Assembly (NCBI RefSeq): GCF_009600885.1
Contig: NZ_VCLA01000199.1
Span: 1 to 34,731, forward strand
From: Streptomyces jumonjinensis
GTDB taxonomy: Bacteria; Actinomycetota; Actinomycetes; Streptomycetales; Streptomycetaceae
DNA: 34,731 nucleotides
Reading direction: 5' to 3'
Shown piece after piece: positions 22,757-29,802 of this stretch. Position 1 is the first letter of the stretch, and the number at the start of each line of letters is the position of its first letter. The position numbers and the translations under genes are program-made. The notes beneath the pieces were generated by a model. That model did no database searches. It saw nothing but the letters and a program-made list of their open reading frames with translations, and was not told where the DNA came from.

Positions 22757-23751
22757 ATGACTCCCACGGACTGGATCGACCACACCGCCCGCCCCCTGAC
22801 CACCGACGCCGATGCGCCGCTCGACGACCTGGAGCCGCTGCTCGCCTTGGTCGGGGGCGCGTTGGTTGTGGGCGGCGGTGACGGCAGCCGTGCGGCCCAC
22901 GAGGTGACCGTGCTACAGGCCCGTATGGCTCGTTTCCTGGTAACCCGGGCGGGCTTTCGCACGCTGGCCTTCGACGGTGACCGGGAGCTGGGCGATGCCT
23001 TGGACGCCTTCGTACGCACCGGAACCGGCGATCCCCGCACGTTGCTGCGCGACAGCGAGCCGTTTTGGAACATCGCCCCGTTCCTCTGCCTCATCCTGTG
23101 GGCCCGGGAGTTCAACCGCGCACACGCAGGCGACGAGATGCGCATCCTCGGGGCCAACATGGGCGCGGACGCCGTCGCCGCCTGGGGAATGCTGCCGCCG
23201 CCACCGGACGACCCGCACAACATGGCCGCTCTCGAACGCGCTTCGCCGAGCGCCTTGCCGCCTGGCACGCCGCCACCGGCCATCGCACCTTCTTCTGATC
23301 CACGACCAGCCACGCCTCCAACGGGCCCCGTCGCGCGGTGCACTTCCCGCCGTCGCCGTCGCCGTCACGCGGCCAGCGCAACGCGGGCAGCCTGCTGCGT
23401 CGGAGATTCGGATCCGCATACCGGCCGATCGGCTTCACCTTCGGCCGCGGACAGGTGCGGGCGTACGGAGGCGGGGGCGTCCTGCACGTGCCGCCGCCCG
23501 GGCACACACTGGCCGAGCACACCCTGGACGCGGCCGGATCGCCCGGGGCCGCCTACCTGGTGGATCTGCGCGCCGCCGCCCCGCCCGCCGTCGCCGCTTG
23601 GCGCGATGCTCCGGCCCGGACCCGGATGGTCGGCCCCGGCTACGACCCGGCACACGACGCCGACCACTGCATGACGGGCGGCTCGCTCAAGCAGTGGTTC
23701 GACGCCTTGGTGCATGTGCACCAGGTGACGCCTGCGCAGACCCTCTCCTGA
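22757..23751 (+). pseudogene. erythromycin esterase-like gene, frameshifted and interrupted
   Basis: The N-terminal part starts at the ATG at 22757: ARFLVTRAGFRTLAFDGDRE, LDAFVRTGTGDPRTLLR and LCLILWAREFNRAHAGDEMR follow the Ere family. Between about 23170 and 23250 homology passes to another frame (RFAERLAAWHAATGHRTFF). That frame has a TGA at 23296 where the family usually has Trp, then continues AGSLLRRRFGSAYRPIGFTF, AAYLVDLRAAAP and LKQWFDALVHVHQVTPA. The catalytic GE..H motif near the start is degenerate (GGGDGSRAAHE), lacking the expected His. Active members hydrolyse the macrolide lactone; this copy is dead or repurposed. Confidence 0.75.
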
Positions 23752-23929
23752 CCCGGGCTGACGGCCGGCGCACCCGACCTGTCGGTCCGTTCGTTGTGAA
23801 CCGGGAGACCTGACAGCGGTTGTCCGGGACCCGAAAAGAGAAGGAACACCATGGCACGCACGAAGGTCCGGCCTCTGGGCCACTGCTCCCGCGCCTGCTG
23901 GAGGACGCGGACGACGCCTCGCGGTGGAG

Positions 23930-24147
23930 GCCCGGATGGTGCCGTCGACCCGGATGAGTCCGAGGAGCGCTTTGAGGGCGGTGGTCTTGCCGGACCCGTT
24001 GGGGCCGAGCAGCCCGACGATGGAACGGGCCGGGATCGTCATGGAGAACCGGTCGAGTGCGGTCTGGCGGCGGGCTCGTGCGGTGCGGTAGTGCTTCACG
24101 AGCCCGTCGAGGTGTGCCAGCGGTTCGTCCTGGGGGCCAGTGGTCAC
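23930..24147 (-). pseudogene. 5' fragment of an ABC transporter ATP-binding gene
   Basis: From the GTG at 24147 the frame encodes LVKHYRTARARRQTALDRFS and IVGLLGPNGSGKTTALKALL, a normal ABC ATPase N-terminus with Walker A (GPNGSGKT). After IRVDGTI it stops resembling the family; the Q-loop, signature and Walker B are all missing. The break is near 23930. It overlaps the end of the lipoprotein frame by 4 bases, so the genes were coupled before truncation. Confidence 0.75.
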
Positions 24148-24673
24148 TTGTGCACCGACCCAATCTCGGGCTCCGGGAAGGTGACGGCGCAGTATCCGGT
24201 GCGGTTCCCGCCGGTCCAGGACTTTTCGTCGAAGGGCAGCAGCTGCATGCCGATGCGGCTGCCCGGAGCGGAGGACACCAGCGGCTGCAGGGTGGGGTCG
24301 CAGAGTTCGGCGAGCGTCTTCACCAGAGGGTTCTGCCCGGGAAAGGGCGCGTCTTGGGCCCCGGGGACGCGGACCTCGGCGAGGATCTCGAAGCGGTGCG
24401 GGGTCGCGCAGTCCACGACACCCACCTTGTCGGCAGCGGTGACGGCCCCGTCGTCGTTGGAGCACATGCCGACGGCCAGTGCTGAGTAGGGGGTGGGCCG
24501 GCCTTCGGGTACCCCTTCATCGGGTCGGACTGCTTGGCGGGCTCCTTCGCCGAATGCCCCGGTTCGTCTGTGCCGGTGGTGGTGCAGCCGGCGGCCAGGG
24601 CCAGGGCCGCGAGAGCGGTCATCAGACGGAGCGGGAGGGAACGGCGTATTCGGTACTCACCTTCGGGTGTCAA
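24144..24673 (-). pseudogene. lipoprotein with septum-formation-like domain, frameshifted
   Basis: The N-terminal frame has a basic start and a lipobox signal, RLMTALAALALAAGCTTTGT. The C-terminal frame (24467-24144) contains VGVVDCATPHRFEILAEVRV, a conserved Cys in LAELCDPTLQPL and a final Cys in NRTGYCAVTFPEPE, resembling the Septum_form extracellular domain. The frames differ by one base and meet at a homopolymer (plus-strand G5 at 24489-24493), which suggests a single-base slip. If corrected, the product would be a secreted lipoprotein of about 175 aa coupled to the ABC gene. Confidence 0.65.
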
Positions 24674-24733
24674 GAACGTGCCCCGGGCCGGCCGACTCGC
24701 GGCCCGCCCGGGATTGCTCGGACGGCTGCTCGA

Positions 24734-24940
24734 TCAGCAGACTCGGGTGCCGTAGCAGTCGCCCCACGTGCCGCCGTCGCCACGGCCGTTGTCGGTGCCG
24801 TCGTCGCCGCCGCCGTCGTTGTCCGCCCGCCATTCGACCACGAGGTTGCCGCCCGTGTTGGTGAAACTCTCGACGTACTGGCTGCCCGTGCGGTGGGTGT
24901 GGCCGGAAGCGTTCGACGACGACTCGGCACCGGCGGGGAC
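24734..24940 (-). pseudogene. C-terminal fragment of a putative secreted protein
   Basis: The frame reads GSQYVESFTNTGGNLVVEWR followed by a Gly/Asp-rich stretch and TWGDCYGTRVC before the stop. The paired Cys and low-complexity acidic segment suggest an extracellular protein end. Upstream sequence is compositional and lacks a convincing start or signal peptide. It lies 60 bases upstream of the lipoprotein remnant. Confidence 0.35.
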
Positions 24941-25009
24941 CGGCCGGGACCGGCCGGGCCAAGCGCTCCAGCAGCAACCGGAATCCTGGCGCACGCCCCG
25001 ACCGCCGAT

Positions 25010-25259
25010 GTCTCAGTCGAGTACGCCGAGCCCGGTGTCCGGTCTGCCGCCGACATCGTCGACCGGCTCCACCACCTCACCGCGAACGGCGACTTCGCCT
25101 ACTTCGCCTACTTCACCGACATCGCCGCCGCCATGGGCAGCCCCCACCCCCCACCCGCCGAGCCCCACCGCCCACTGGCTCGACGGCCACGAACCCGTAC
25201 GAGACCGCCGGCAAGCCCTCGTCACCGCCCGCCGCACGCATCTGAACACCCCGTCCTGA
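25010..25259 (+). pseudogene. frameshifted remnant of a small gene
   Basis: One frame gives VEYAEPGVRSAADIVDRLHH and AYFTDIAAAMGSPHPPPAEP. The next frame then gives HWLDGHEPVRDRRQALVTAR and a stop at 25257. The two halves read as one small protein broken by a frameshift near 25175. The start is missing. Family not recognised. Confidence 0.45.
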
Positions 25260-25578
25260 TGTTCGTCGGCATTCAGGGTTGCGAGGCCCCTACGACCAGG
25301 CTGAGAGAGGCGTCAACGCCTCAGCACTCACCAGATGTCGTTCCCTACCTGGTAAGAGTCGCCATGACCCCAGCACTGGATCCAGCTGAACGTTCCGACG
25401 AGAGTGCCGCGGGTAGGGCACCGTGCCGAAGCGATAGCCGATGCCGGTCAGGGTGCCTCGGTTCACTGCGCGGCGGAATTCCCGGCCCGCCGATGAACCG
25501 CGGAGGCTTGTGGGCCATCCTTCTGTTCAGGACGGTCGTCATGGCCGTACGAAACCGTGGGAACGGACGGGGGGACAC

Positions 25579-25767
25579 GTGGTCCTGGTGTTGTCTGGTG
25601 TTCTGGTGCTCGTCGTCTTCGGGTGTGCATGTGTCGTGTGGTCCCGGCTCGGTGGGCCGCCCTGGACCCGGAAGGTGGCGGCGGGGACCCTGGCCGCCGG
25701 AGCAGTCGTCCGTGCGCTCGGGAAGAACCGGGGCGGAGGCCGTGGCGGCGACGGCGGCGCCGAGTAG
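25579..25767 (+). CDS. small membrane protein (62 aa)
   Basis: The GTG at 25579 is preceded by GGGGGGA. The product begins with a transmembrane span (MVLVLSGVLVLVVFGCACVV), has a basic middle (WTRKVAAGTLAAGAVVRALG) and ends in a Gly/Arg-rich acidic tail. It is probably a single-pass inner-membrane peptide. No neighbour suggests its function. Confidence 0.45.
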   Translation: MVLVLSGVLVLVVFGCACVVWSRLGGPPWTRKVAAGTLAAGAVVRALGKNRGGGRGGDGGAE

Positions 25768-26489
25768 CACCCCCTGGTCGCAGTTTGCTATTGCTGCCGG
25801 TCAGATGCTTTCCCGATGCCGGGCGGTTGATCTTCCGGCAGATGCCGGCGAGTTCGTGACCTCGGGTGCGGCGGCGGCAGGCGCATGCCCGGGTCGTGCC
25901 GCGTTACAGGCATGCTACGAGCCGTCAGGGCGTCTTACCCCGCCTCCTACGACCCGGGCCCTGACGCGGCCGTATGGACTGCGCATACCCTCCACCCGCG
26001 GCATAACGTCCCGGCCCGGCAGGGCTGATCCCCGCACTGAGCGGCCGGCGCGCCGGCTGCACCTGACGCCCGGCTACATTGACCAGTACCCGCGCGGAGA
26101 TCCTGGCGTGGACACCCAACTGAGCAACAACGCCGATCACAACGGACAACTGCCCTCCACAGACTCCCCCACGCTCCATCTGGGGCAGGCGGCCACCGGC
26201 ATCGGCCCAGACACCGGCAGCTCGCCAGACCACCGACGGTGAAACATGCCCCGCGACACCGTCCCCGGGCCAGAGCTGCCCCTGTCCCGGACAACCCAGC
26301 GACAGGGTCACAAGCCCTCACGATTGAATGCGGCACAGTCGGCAACCAGTTGTCTGATGAGATCGGTGTCGGAAGCGGGCAGGTGGCGGGTAAGCCAGGG
26401 GAGCCGTAGGCAGGCGATGGTGGCGAGGACGGCCGACATCGCCTCCGGCCCCCGCTCATCGAGAAGGTGGCCGCCGAGCACCCCCACCG
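25768..26489. other. intergenic region, no convincing gene
   Basis: About 720 bases without a supported gene. A minus-strand frame at 26308-26496 (LATIACLRLPWLTRHLPASD and LIRQLVADCAAFNREGL) has protein-like composition and could be a gene fragment, but has no family match or clear start. Confidence 0.35.
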
Positions 26490-26650
26490 TCCGCAAGACC
26501 TGGGTCGACGGCGGCTACCGCCAACACCTCGTCGAGCACACGCCGCCGCCACCCTCGCCATCGACTTGCACATCGTCCGCCGGGACCCCAACACCAGGGG
26601 ATTCACGGTCCTCCCCCGCCGCTGGACCGCCGAGCGCATGCCCGGCCGGG
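26490..26650 (+). pseudogene. IS5-family transposase remnant
   Basis: KTWVDGGYRQHLVEH in one frame is followed in the next by LAIDLHIVRRDPNTRGFTVL and PRRWTAER. This matches the region around the last catalytic Asp and Glu of IS5-type transposases (DGGYR..., then VVRR....GF.VLPRRW.VER). A frameshift separates them and both ends are missing. It ends where the secreted-protein gene terminates. Confidence 0.65.
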
Positions 26651-26659
26651 CCGTTCCCG

Positions 26660-27370
26660 TCACGCGTAGAAGACGCCCGGGTGGGTCCAGGTCGTGTTGC
26701 CGAAGACCTCGGAGGCGTTCACATGTACCTTGAGGTTCGAGACCTTCAGTCCGTACTGGGAGGGAGTCGTCCCGGCGGGGCAGTTGACCTCCACCGGCTG
26801 GAAGGGCATGTAGAAGCCCGCGTACTGCTCCATGCCCTGGCGGAACATGCTGAGGATGTAGCCGGCGTCGTTGTAGACGTAGTCGGCCTCCAAGAGCTGC
26901 TGGGTCTGGCGCACCACGAACTTCGTGCCGGGTTCGAAGGAGCCGTCGGGTCGCAGACAGCCGAAGGTCCGGGATATGTCCGCCCAGGCCCGGAAGCGGT
27001 TGTCGGGCAGATTCCGGGGCGCTTTCGCTCCCGAGACCCACGGCGGAAGCTCGAATCCGGGCTGGTTGCGCACATTGTGCAGATCGAGCTTGAGTTTGAA
27101 GCCGCCGCAGCCGGGGGTCGGCTCGTAGTCGTGATAGGTGTTCAGGCACTTCCGGGGCCCGAAGTAGGCCGTGGGGTCGGGGTTGTAGTGCTGGGGCACC
27201 ACGGCCTTGTAGTAGGTCGCCGTCATGCCGACCCCGCCCTCGGCGGGGGCGGGTATCTCGTACGAGGTCTCGGCCCGCGCCGCGCCCGGGGCACTGAGCA
27301 ACAGCCCGAATCCGGCGGTCAGGGAGACGAGCAGCCGGGACCCGGCCCGGTGGACGCGCGGGAATCTCAT
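26660..27370 (-). CDS. secreted protein of unknown function (236 aa)
   Basis: The ATG at 27370 follows AAGGAGAG at good spacing. The N-terminus is a classical signal peptide (basic MRFPRVHRAGSR, then LLVSLTAGFGLLLSAPGAAR, cleavage probably after ARA at 34). The mature part is about 200 aa with YFGPRKCLNTYHDYEPTPGC, Cys pairs likely to be disulfide-bonded, and many aromatic residues (TYYKAVVPQHYNPD, MEQYAGFYMPFQP). No family is recognised. It is transcribed alone, towards IS debris. Confidence 0.7.
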   Translation of the reverse strand: MRFPRVHRAGSRLLVSLTAGFGLLLSAPGAARAETSYEIPAPAEGGVGMTATYYKAVVPQHYNPDPTAYFGPRKCLNTYHDYEPTPGCGGFKLKLDLHNVRNQPGFELPPWVSGAKAPRNLPDNRFRAWADISRTFGCLRPDGSFEPGTKFVVRQTQQLLEADYVYNDAGYILSMFRQGMEQYAGFYMPFQPVEVNCPAGTTPSQYGLKVSNLKVHVNASEVFGNTTWTHPGVFYA

Positions 27371-27613
27371 AGGGGACTCTCCTTCTCGGTGACGACCGCC
27401 GGTGAGCTCTTCGACGGAGGGGAACGCTAGGGAGACCCTCAACTCCTCACAAGATGCGCGCATTTCCTCCATGGCGGGAAAGTGCCGGAGGCACCCGCCG
27501 GAGGCACAGTCGGCGGGCCGGCCTGAGCGCTCCCGGAGAAGGCCGGCCCCAGACCGTTTCCCGGCCTTTCCCAGGGCTCTCGCCGCTGGTGATCGCACCG
27601 CCGCCCCGCCCGG

Positions 27614-27892
27614 TCACCCGGCGGCGGCCCGTCCCGTACCCCGGGCATGGCCCGGGCCCGCCCGCCCCGGCGACCGAGCTCGCGCGGCCGGAGGAATTGT
27701 CCGAACCTGCTCCGTTGCCGGAGCTCTCTCCCCGCGCTGGTCCTTCGTTCCGTCCGGGAACAGACAGGCGGTCAGAGCGCGTCGACGGCGACGCAGCTCC
27801 TCGATGCGCTCATCGGTGGCCGCCGGCTCCCGCACCGGGACGGCCCGCGGAAACTCCCGGTTCGGTCTCCGGCCCGCGCACCTCGGGCACAC
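27614..27892 (-). CDS. small basic protein with CPRC motif (92 aa)
   Basis: The GTG at 27892 is 9 bases after the stop of the upstream gene and has GAGG 7 nt before it, so it is part of the same transcript. It begins MCPRCAGRRPNREFPRAVPV and has a helix ATDERIEELRRRRRALTACL; the tail is Pro/Arg-rich. Family unknown. It is third in a compact run of small genes (28323 to 27614). Confidence 0.45.
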   Translation of the reverse strand: MCPRCAGRRPNREFPRAVPVREPAATDERIEELRRRRRALTACLFPDGTKDQRGERAPATEQVRTIPPAARARSPGRAGPGHARGTGRAAAG

Positions 27893-27901
27893 AGCAACAC
27901 C

Positions 27902-28156
27902 TCACGGATGACCCCGGTGGACAGCCCAGCCCCGCCGCCGGCAGGGCACGCACCTGGGCATCTCATCGGCCCGTGCGGTGGACTCGTACCTTTTTAGAGC
28001 GAGATCCCGCAGGTCCGGCACGACGCGCACGACCGGCACACTGTCCGGGCCGAGCACGGTGTACGGCGGGTGCTGAGTCTCCAACTGAACGACGGAGCCG
28101 ACACGGGGCAGGTCAGCCCGCCCCTCCATCAGCTGATGGCGCAGATGCGACGTCAC
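27902..28156 (-). CDS. small hypothetical protein (84 aa)
   Basis: The GTG at 28156 overlaps the stop of the preceding gene (GTGA at 28153-28156) and has CAGGAG upstream. The product has a beta-like core (RVGSVVQLETQHPPYTVL, SVPVVRVVPDLRDLALKRYE) and a Cys pair (RCVPCRRR). Family unknown. The coupling to both neighbours marks a three-gene operon. Confidence 0.5.
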   Translation of the reverse strand: MTSHLRHQLMEGRADLPRVGSVVQLETQHPPYTVLGPDSVPVVRVVPDLRDLALKRYESTARADEMPRCVPCRRRGWAVHRGHP

Positions 28157-28323
28157 ACAGAACTCCTGGGGCAGCCGGACATCGCAATGCCCAGCGACCA
28201 CAAGAAGGCGCGGTTAACAGACCAGCTCTGCACGGCCTGGACCATCACGGGCCGAGCGGCCTCCGGATCTGCGGCGTTCGCCGCCGGGCACCGCGGTTCG
28301 TGCGGACAGGACCCGTCGGTCAT
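28153..28323 (-). CDS. DUF5999-like short protein with altered C-terminus (56 aa)
   Basis: The ATG at 28323 has GGGAGGT upstream. The first half, CPHEPRCPAANAADPEAARP, matches the start of the small Streptomyces family DUF5999 (CxHxPxCPxAxxxDxEAARPV), from memory. The usual second half (a QGWSLLCNGVV-type segment) is absent and a different sequence follows, so this copy is altered. An in-frame ATG at 28557 would add 78 residues, but is less supported. It heads the coupled set 28153-27614. Confidence 0.55.
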   Translation of the reverse strand: MTDGSCPHEPRCPAANAADPEAARPVMVQAVQSWSVNRAFLWSLGIAMSGCPRSSV

Positions 28324-28555
28324 CGGGCACCTCCCGCCACGACGGTGCGGGAAGGCACCCGCAGGGTGTCCACCGCCGGGCGGGCCAGGAGTGCGAGTTT
28401 TTCGCACCGATTCCGCCGCCATCACCAGCGTGACCACTGCGCACAGCCCTCTCTCCGACCGAGAACGGCTGATCAAGTACTCGGCCCTCGCGGCTTCCGC
28501 GCGGGCGTCGGCGGCGAACCGCTGTCCACGCCGGCTCTTCGTCTCCGGGAGTGTC

Positions 28556-28822
28556 ATGAATCGTGATAGTCCCCCCGTGGCGGGAGCCGGCGACCCTCAC
28601 GGGGCGGTGATCGCGTCGAACGGCGGGGACGTACTCTTCGTCGCCGACCGGATCGGGCCGATCCACCGCACCCCGGCCTCCCCGGACGCAGCGGAGTTCG
28701 ACGAGATCGCCGGCGACCTGCCGCAGTTCCTCGACCACATCCGCCGTTGCGTCCTCGGCTTCATGGAGACCGGCACCCCTCCCGGGGACCTGCTGCGCGT
28801 CGTGAGGCTCAGTCGCCCCTGA
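28556..28822 (+). CDS. small hypothetical protein (88 aa)
   Basis: The ATG at 28556 has GGGAG 5 nt upstream. The 88-aa product is soluble and mostly acidic, with VIASNGGDVLFVADRIGPIH, a helix (EFDEIAGDLPQFLDHIRRCV) and GFMETGTPPGDLLRVVRL. No family recognised. It is divergent from the small-gene operon and upstream of the antitoxin-like gene on the same strand. Confidence 0.55.
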   Translation: MNRDSPPVAGAGDPHGAVIASNGGDVLFVADRIGPIHRTPASPDAAEFDEIAGDLPQFLDHIRRCVLGFMETGTPPGDLLRVVRLSRP

Positions 28823-28971
28823 CCGCCGTGCCGCACCCCGGGGACGACCGAGCCGGGCATTCTCCTCAAGAGCCCCTGGCCCGGATGCCCCTGAAGGCGC
28901 GGGTCACCCGATCGAGTCACCGGACCGCCAGGGGCGCCACGACCGCCCGGCACCGGCTCTACGGTGAGAGG

Positions 28972-29802
28972 ATGGCCGAGAGCACACGAGGAACCCGCAC
29001 CGCGATGATCCTCGCGGGCGCGGTCTGGAGCATCCCCCTGGCGGGAAGACGGGTGGAGATCCCCGCGACCATCGACGGCGTCCGCGCGCTCCTGACCGGG
29101 CAGCGGCCGGCCGGCTTCGACGCCGCCGTCGCCGACACCCCGGCCAAGCACGTCCTCTACGTCCTCCTCGAACACGCGCTGCCCGCGGACGCGGCGAGCG
29201 CCGATCCCGCCACCGTGGCGAGACTGCGCGCGGGGGACTTCGCCGGAGTCCTCGACCACGACGGATCCCCGGTCACACCCTTCGATCCGCCCCGGCAGAA
29301 GGGGAACAGGCGGCGCGCGTGTGGACGGTGGACGAGTACGACGGGACTGCCCCCACCGAGTTCCCGGGCACCATCACGGGCGTCCGGGCGGCTCTGCAAG
29401 GGCAGAGGCGGGCCCAGTTCGTGCGGGAGATCGGCCGCACCACGGGACGGGACCTGCCGGTCGTGCTCTTCCGCTGGTCCTACCCCGCCGAAACAGCGCG
29501 CGAAGGACGCCGCTGCCTCCGACTGGCTCGCCGCCGAGGATCACGCCTCGTGCAGGATCACCGTAAACGGGTGGATCCGGCATCCCCGTTCGACAGTACC
29601 ACAGTCCGAAGAACCGCGGGCCCTGGGACAGGCTCTGTCGCGGTGGGCCGCCTCCCCGGGTGCTCCGGCCAGACGGTGCGGCGGCGAAGCCGCAAGCCGG
29701 TCACGCGAGAAGGGTCCGACAGAACGGCGCCCAGGGGAAAGTGCCACGGCGTCGGGTCCGGTCCGCTTCCGCAACGGAGTCGATCAAGAGGAGTTCACAT
29801 GA
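28972..29802 (+). CDS. antitoxin-like domain protein, ATGA-coupled to the methyltransferase
   Basis: Residues 1-110 from the ATG at 28972 (alternative ATG at 29005) form one domain: AVWSIPLAGRRVEIPATIDG, VRALLTGQRPAGFDAAV, VLYVLLEHALPADAA and VARLRAGDFAGVLDHDGS. It is related to the toxin partner at 1353-1682. After about 29290 this frame turns Arg/Ser-rich while a second copy of the domain is readable in another frame (29298-29514). Homology then returns to this frame (DAAASDWLAAEDHASC). The frame ends with AGAGGAG and a TGA overlapping the next ATG (29799-29802), so coupling is retained. Either an ancestral two-domain gene suffered two compensating shifts, or this is a decayed tandem pair. 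Confidence 0.5.
   Translation: MAESTRGTRTAMILAGAVWSIPLAGRRVEIPATIDGVRALLTGQRPAGFDAAVADTPAKHVLYVLLEHALPADAASADPATVARLRAGDFAGVLDHDGSPVTPFDPPRQKGNRRRACGRWTSTTGLPPPSSRAPSRASGRLCKGRGGPSSCGRSAAPRDGTCRSCSSAGPTPPKQRAKDAAASDWLAAEDHASCRITVNGWIRHPRSTVPQSEEPRALGQALSRWAASPGAPARRCGGEAASRSREKGPTERRPGESATASGPVRFRNGVDQEEFT
29298..29514 (+). pseudogene. second antitoxin-like domain in an alternative frame
   Basis: This frame encodes EGEQAARVWTVDEYDG, then EFPGTITGVRAALQGQRRAQ and DLPVVLFRWSYPAETA. It aligns with the first domain at 28972 and with the protein at 1353 (W....DG....PGTI..VR.AL). It has a possible GTG at 29319. Homology passes back to the 28972 frame near 29505. The DNA shows both frames directly; the history is inferred. 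Confidence 0.5.

Noticed and set aside
26308..26496. 62-aa minus-strand frame with protein-like composition
   Set aside because: No family match, no start signal and no partner gene; kept only as a remark in the intergenic entry.
28070..28555. Longer N-terminal extension of the plus-strand gene at 28556
   Set aside because: The extension overlaps the coupled minus-strand operon and lacks a ribosome binding site, whereas the ATG at 28556 has one.
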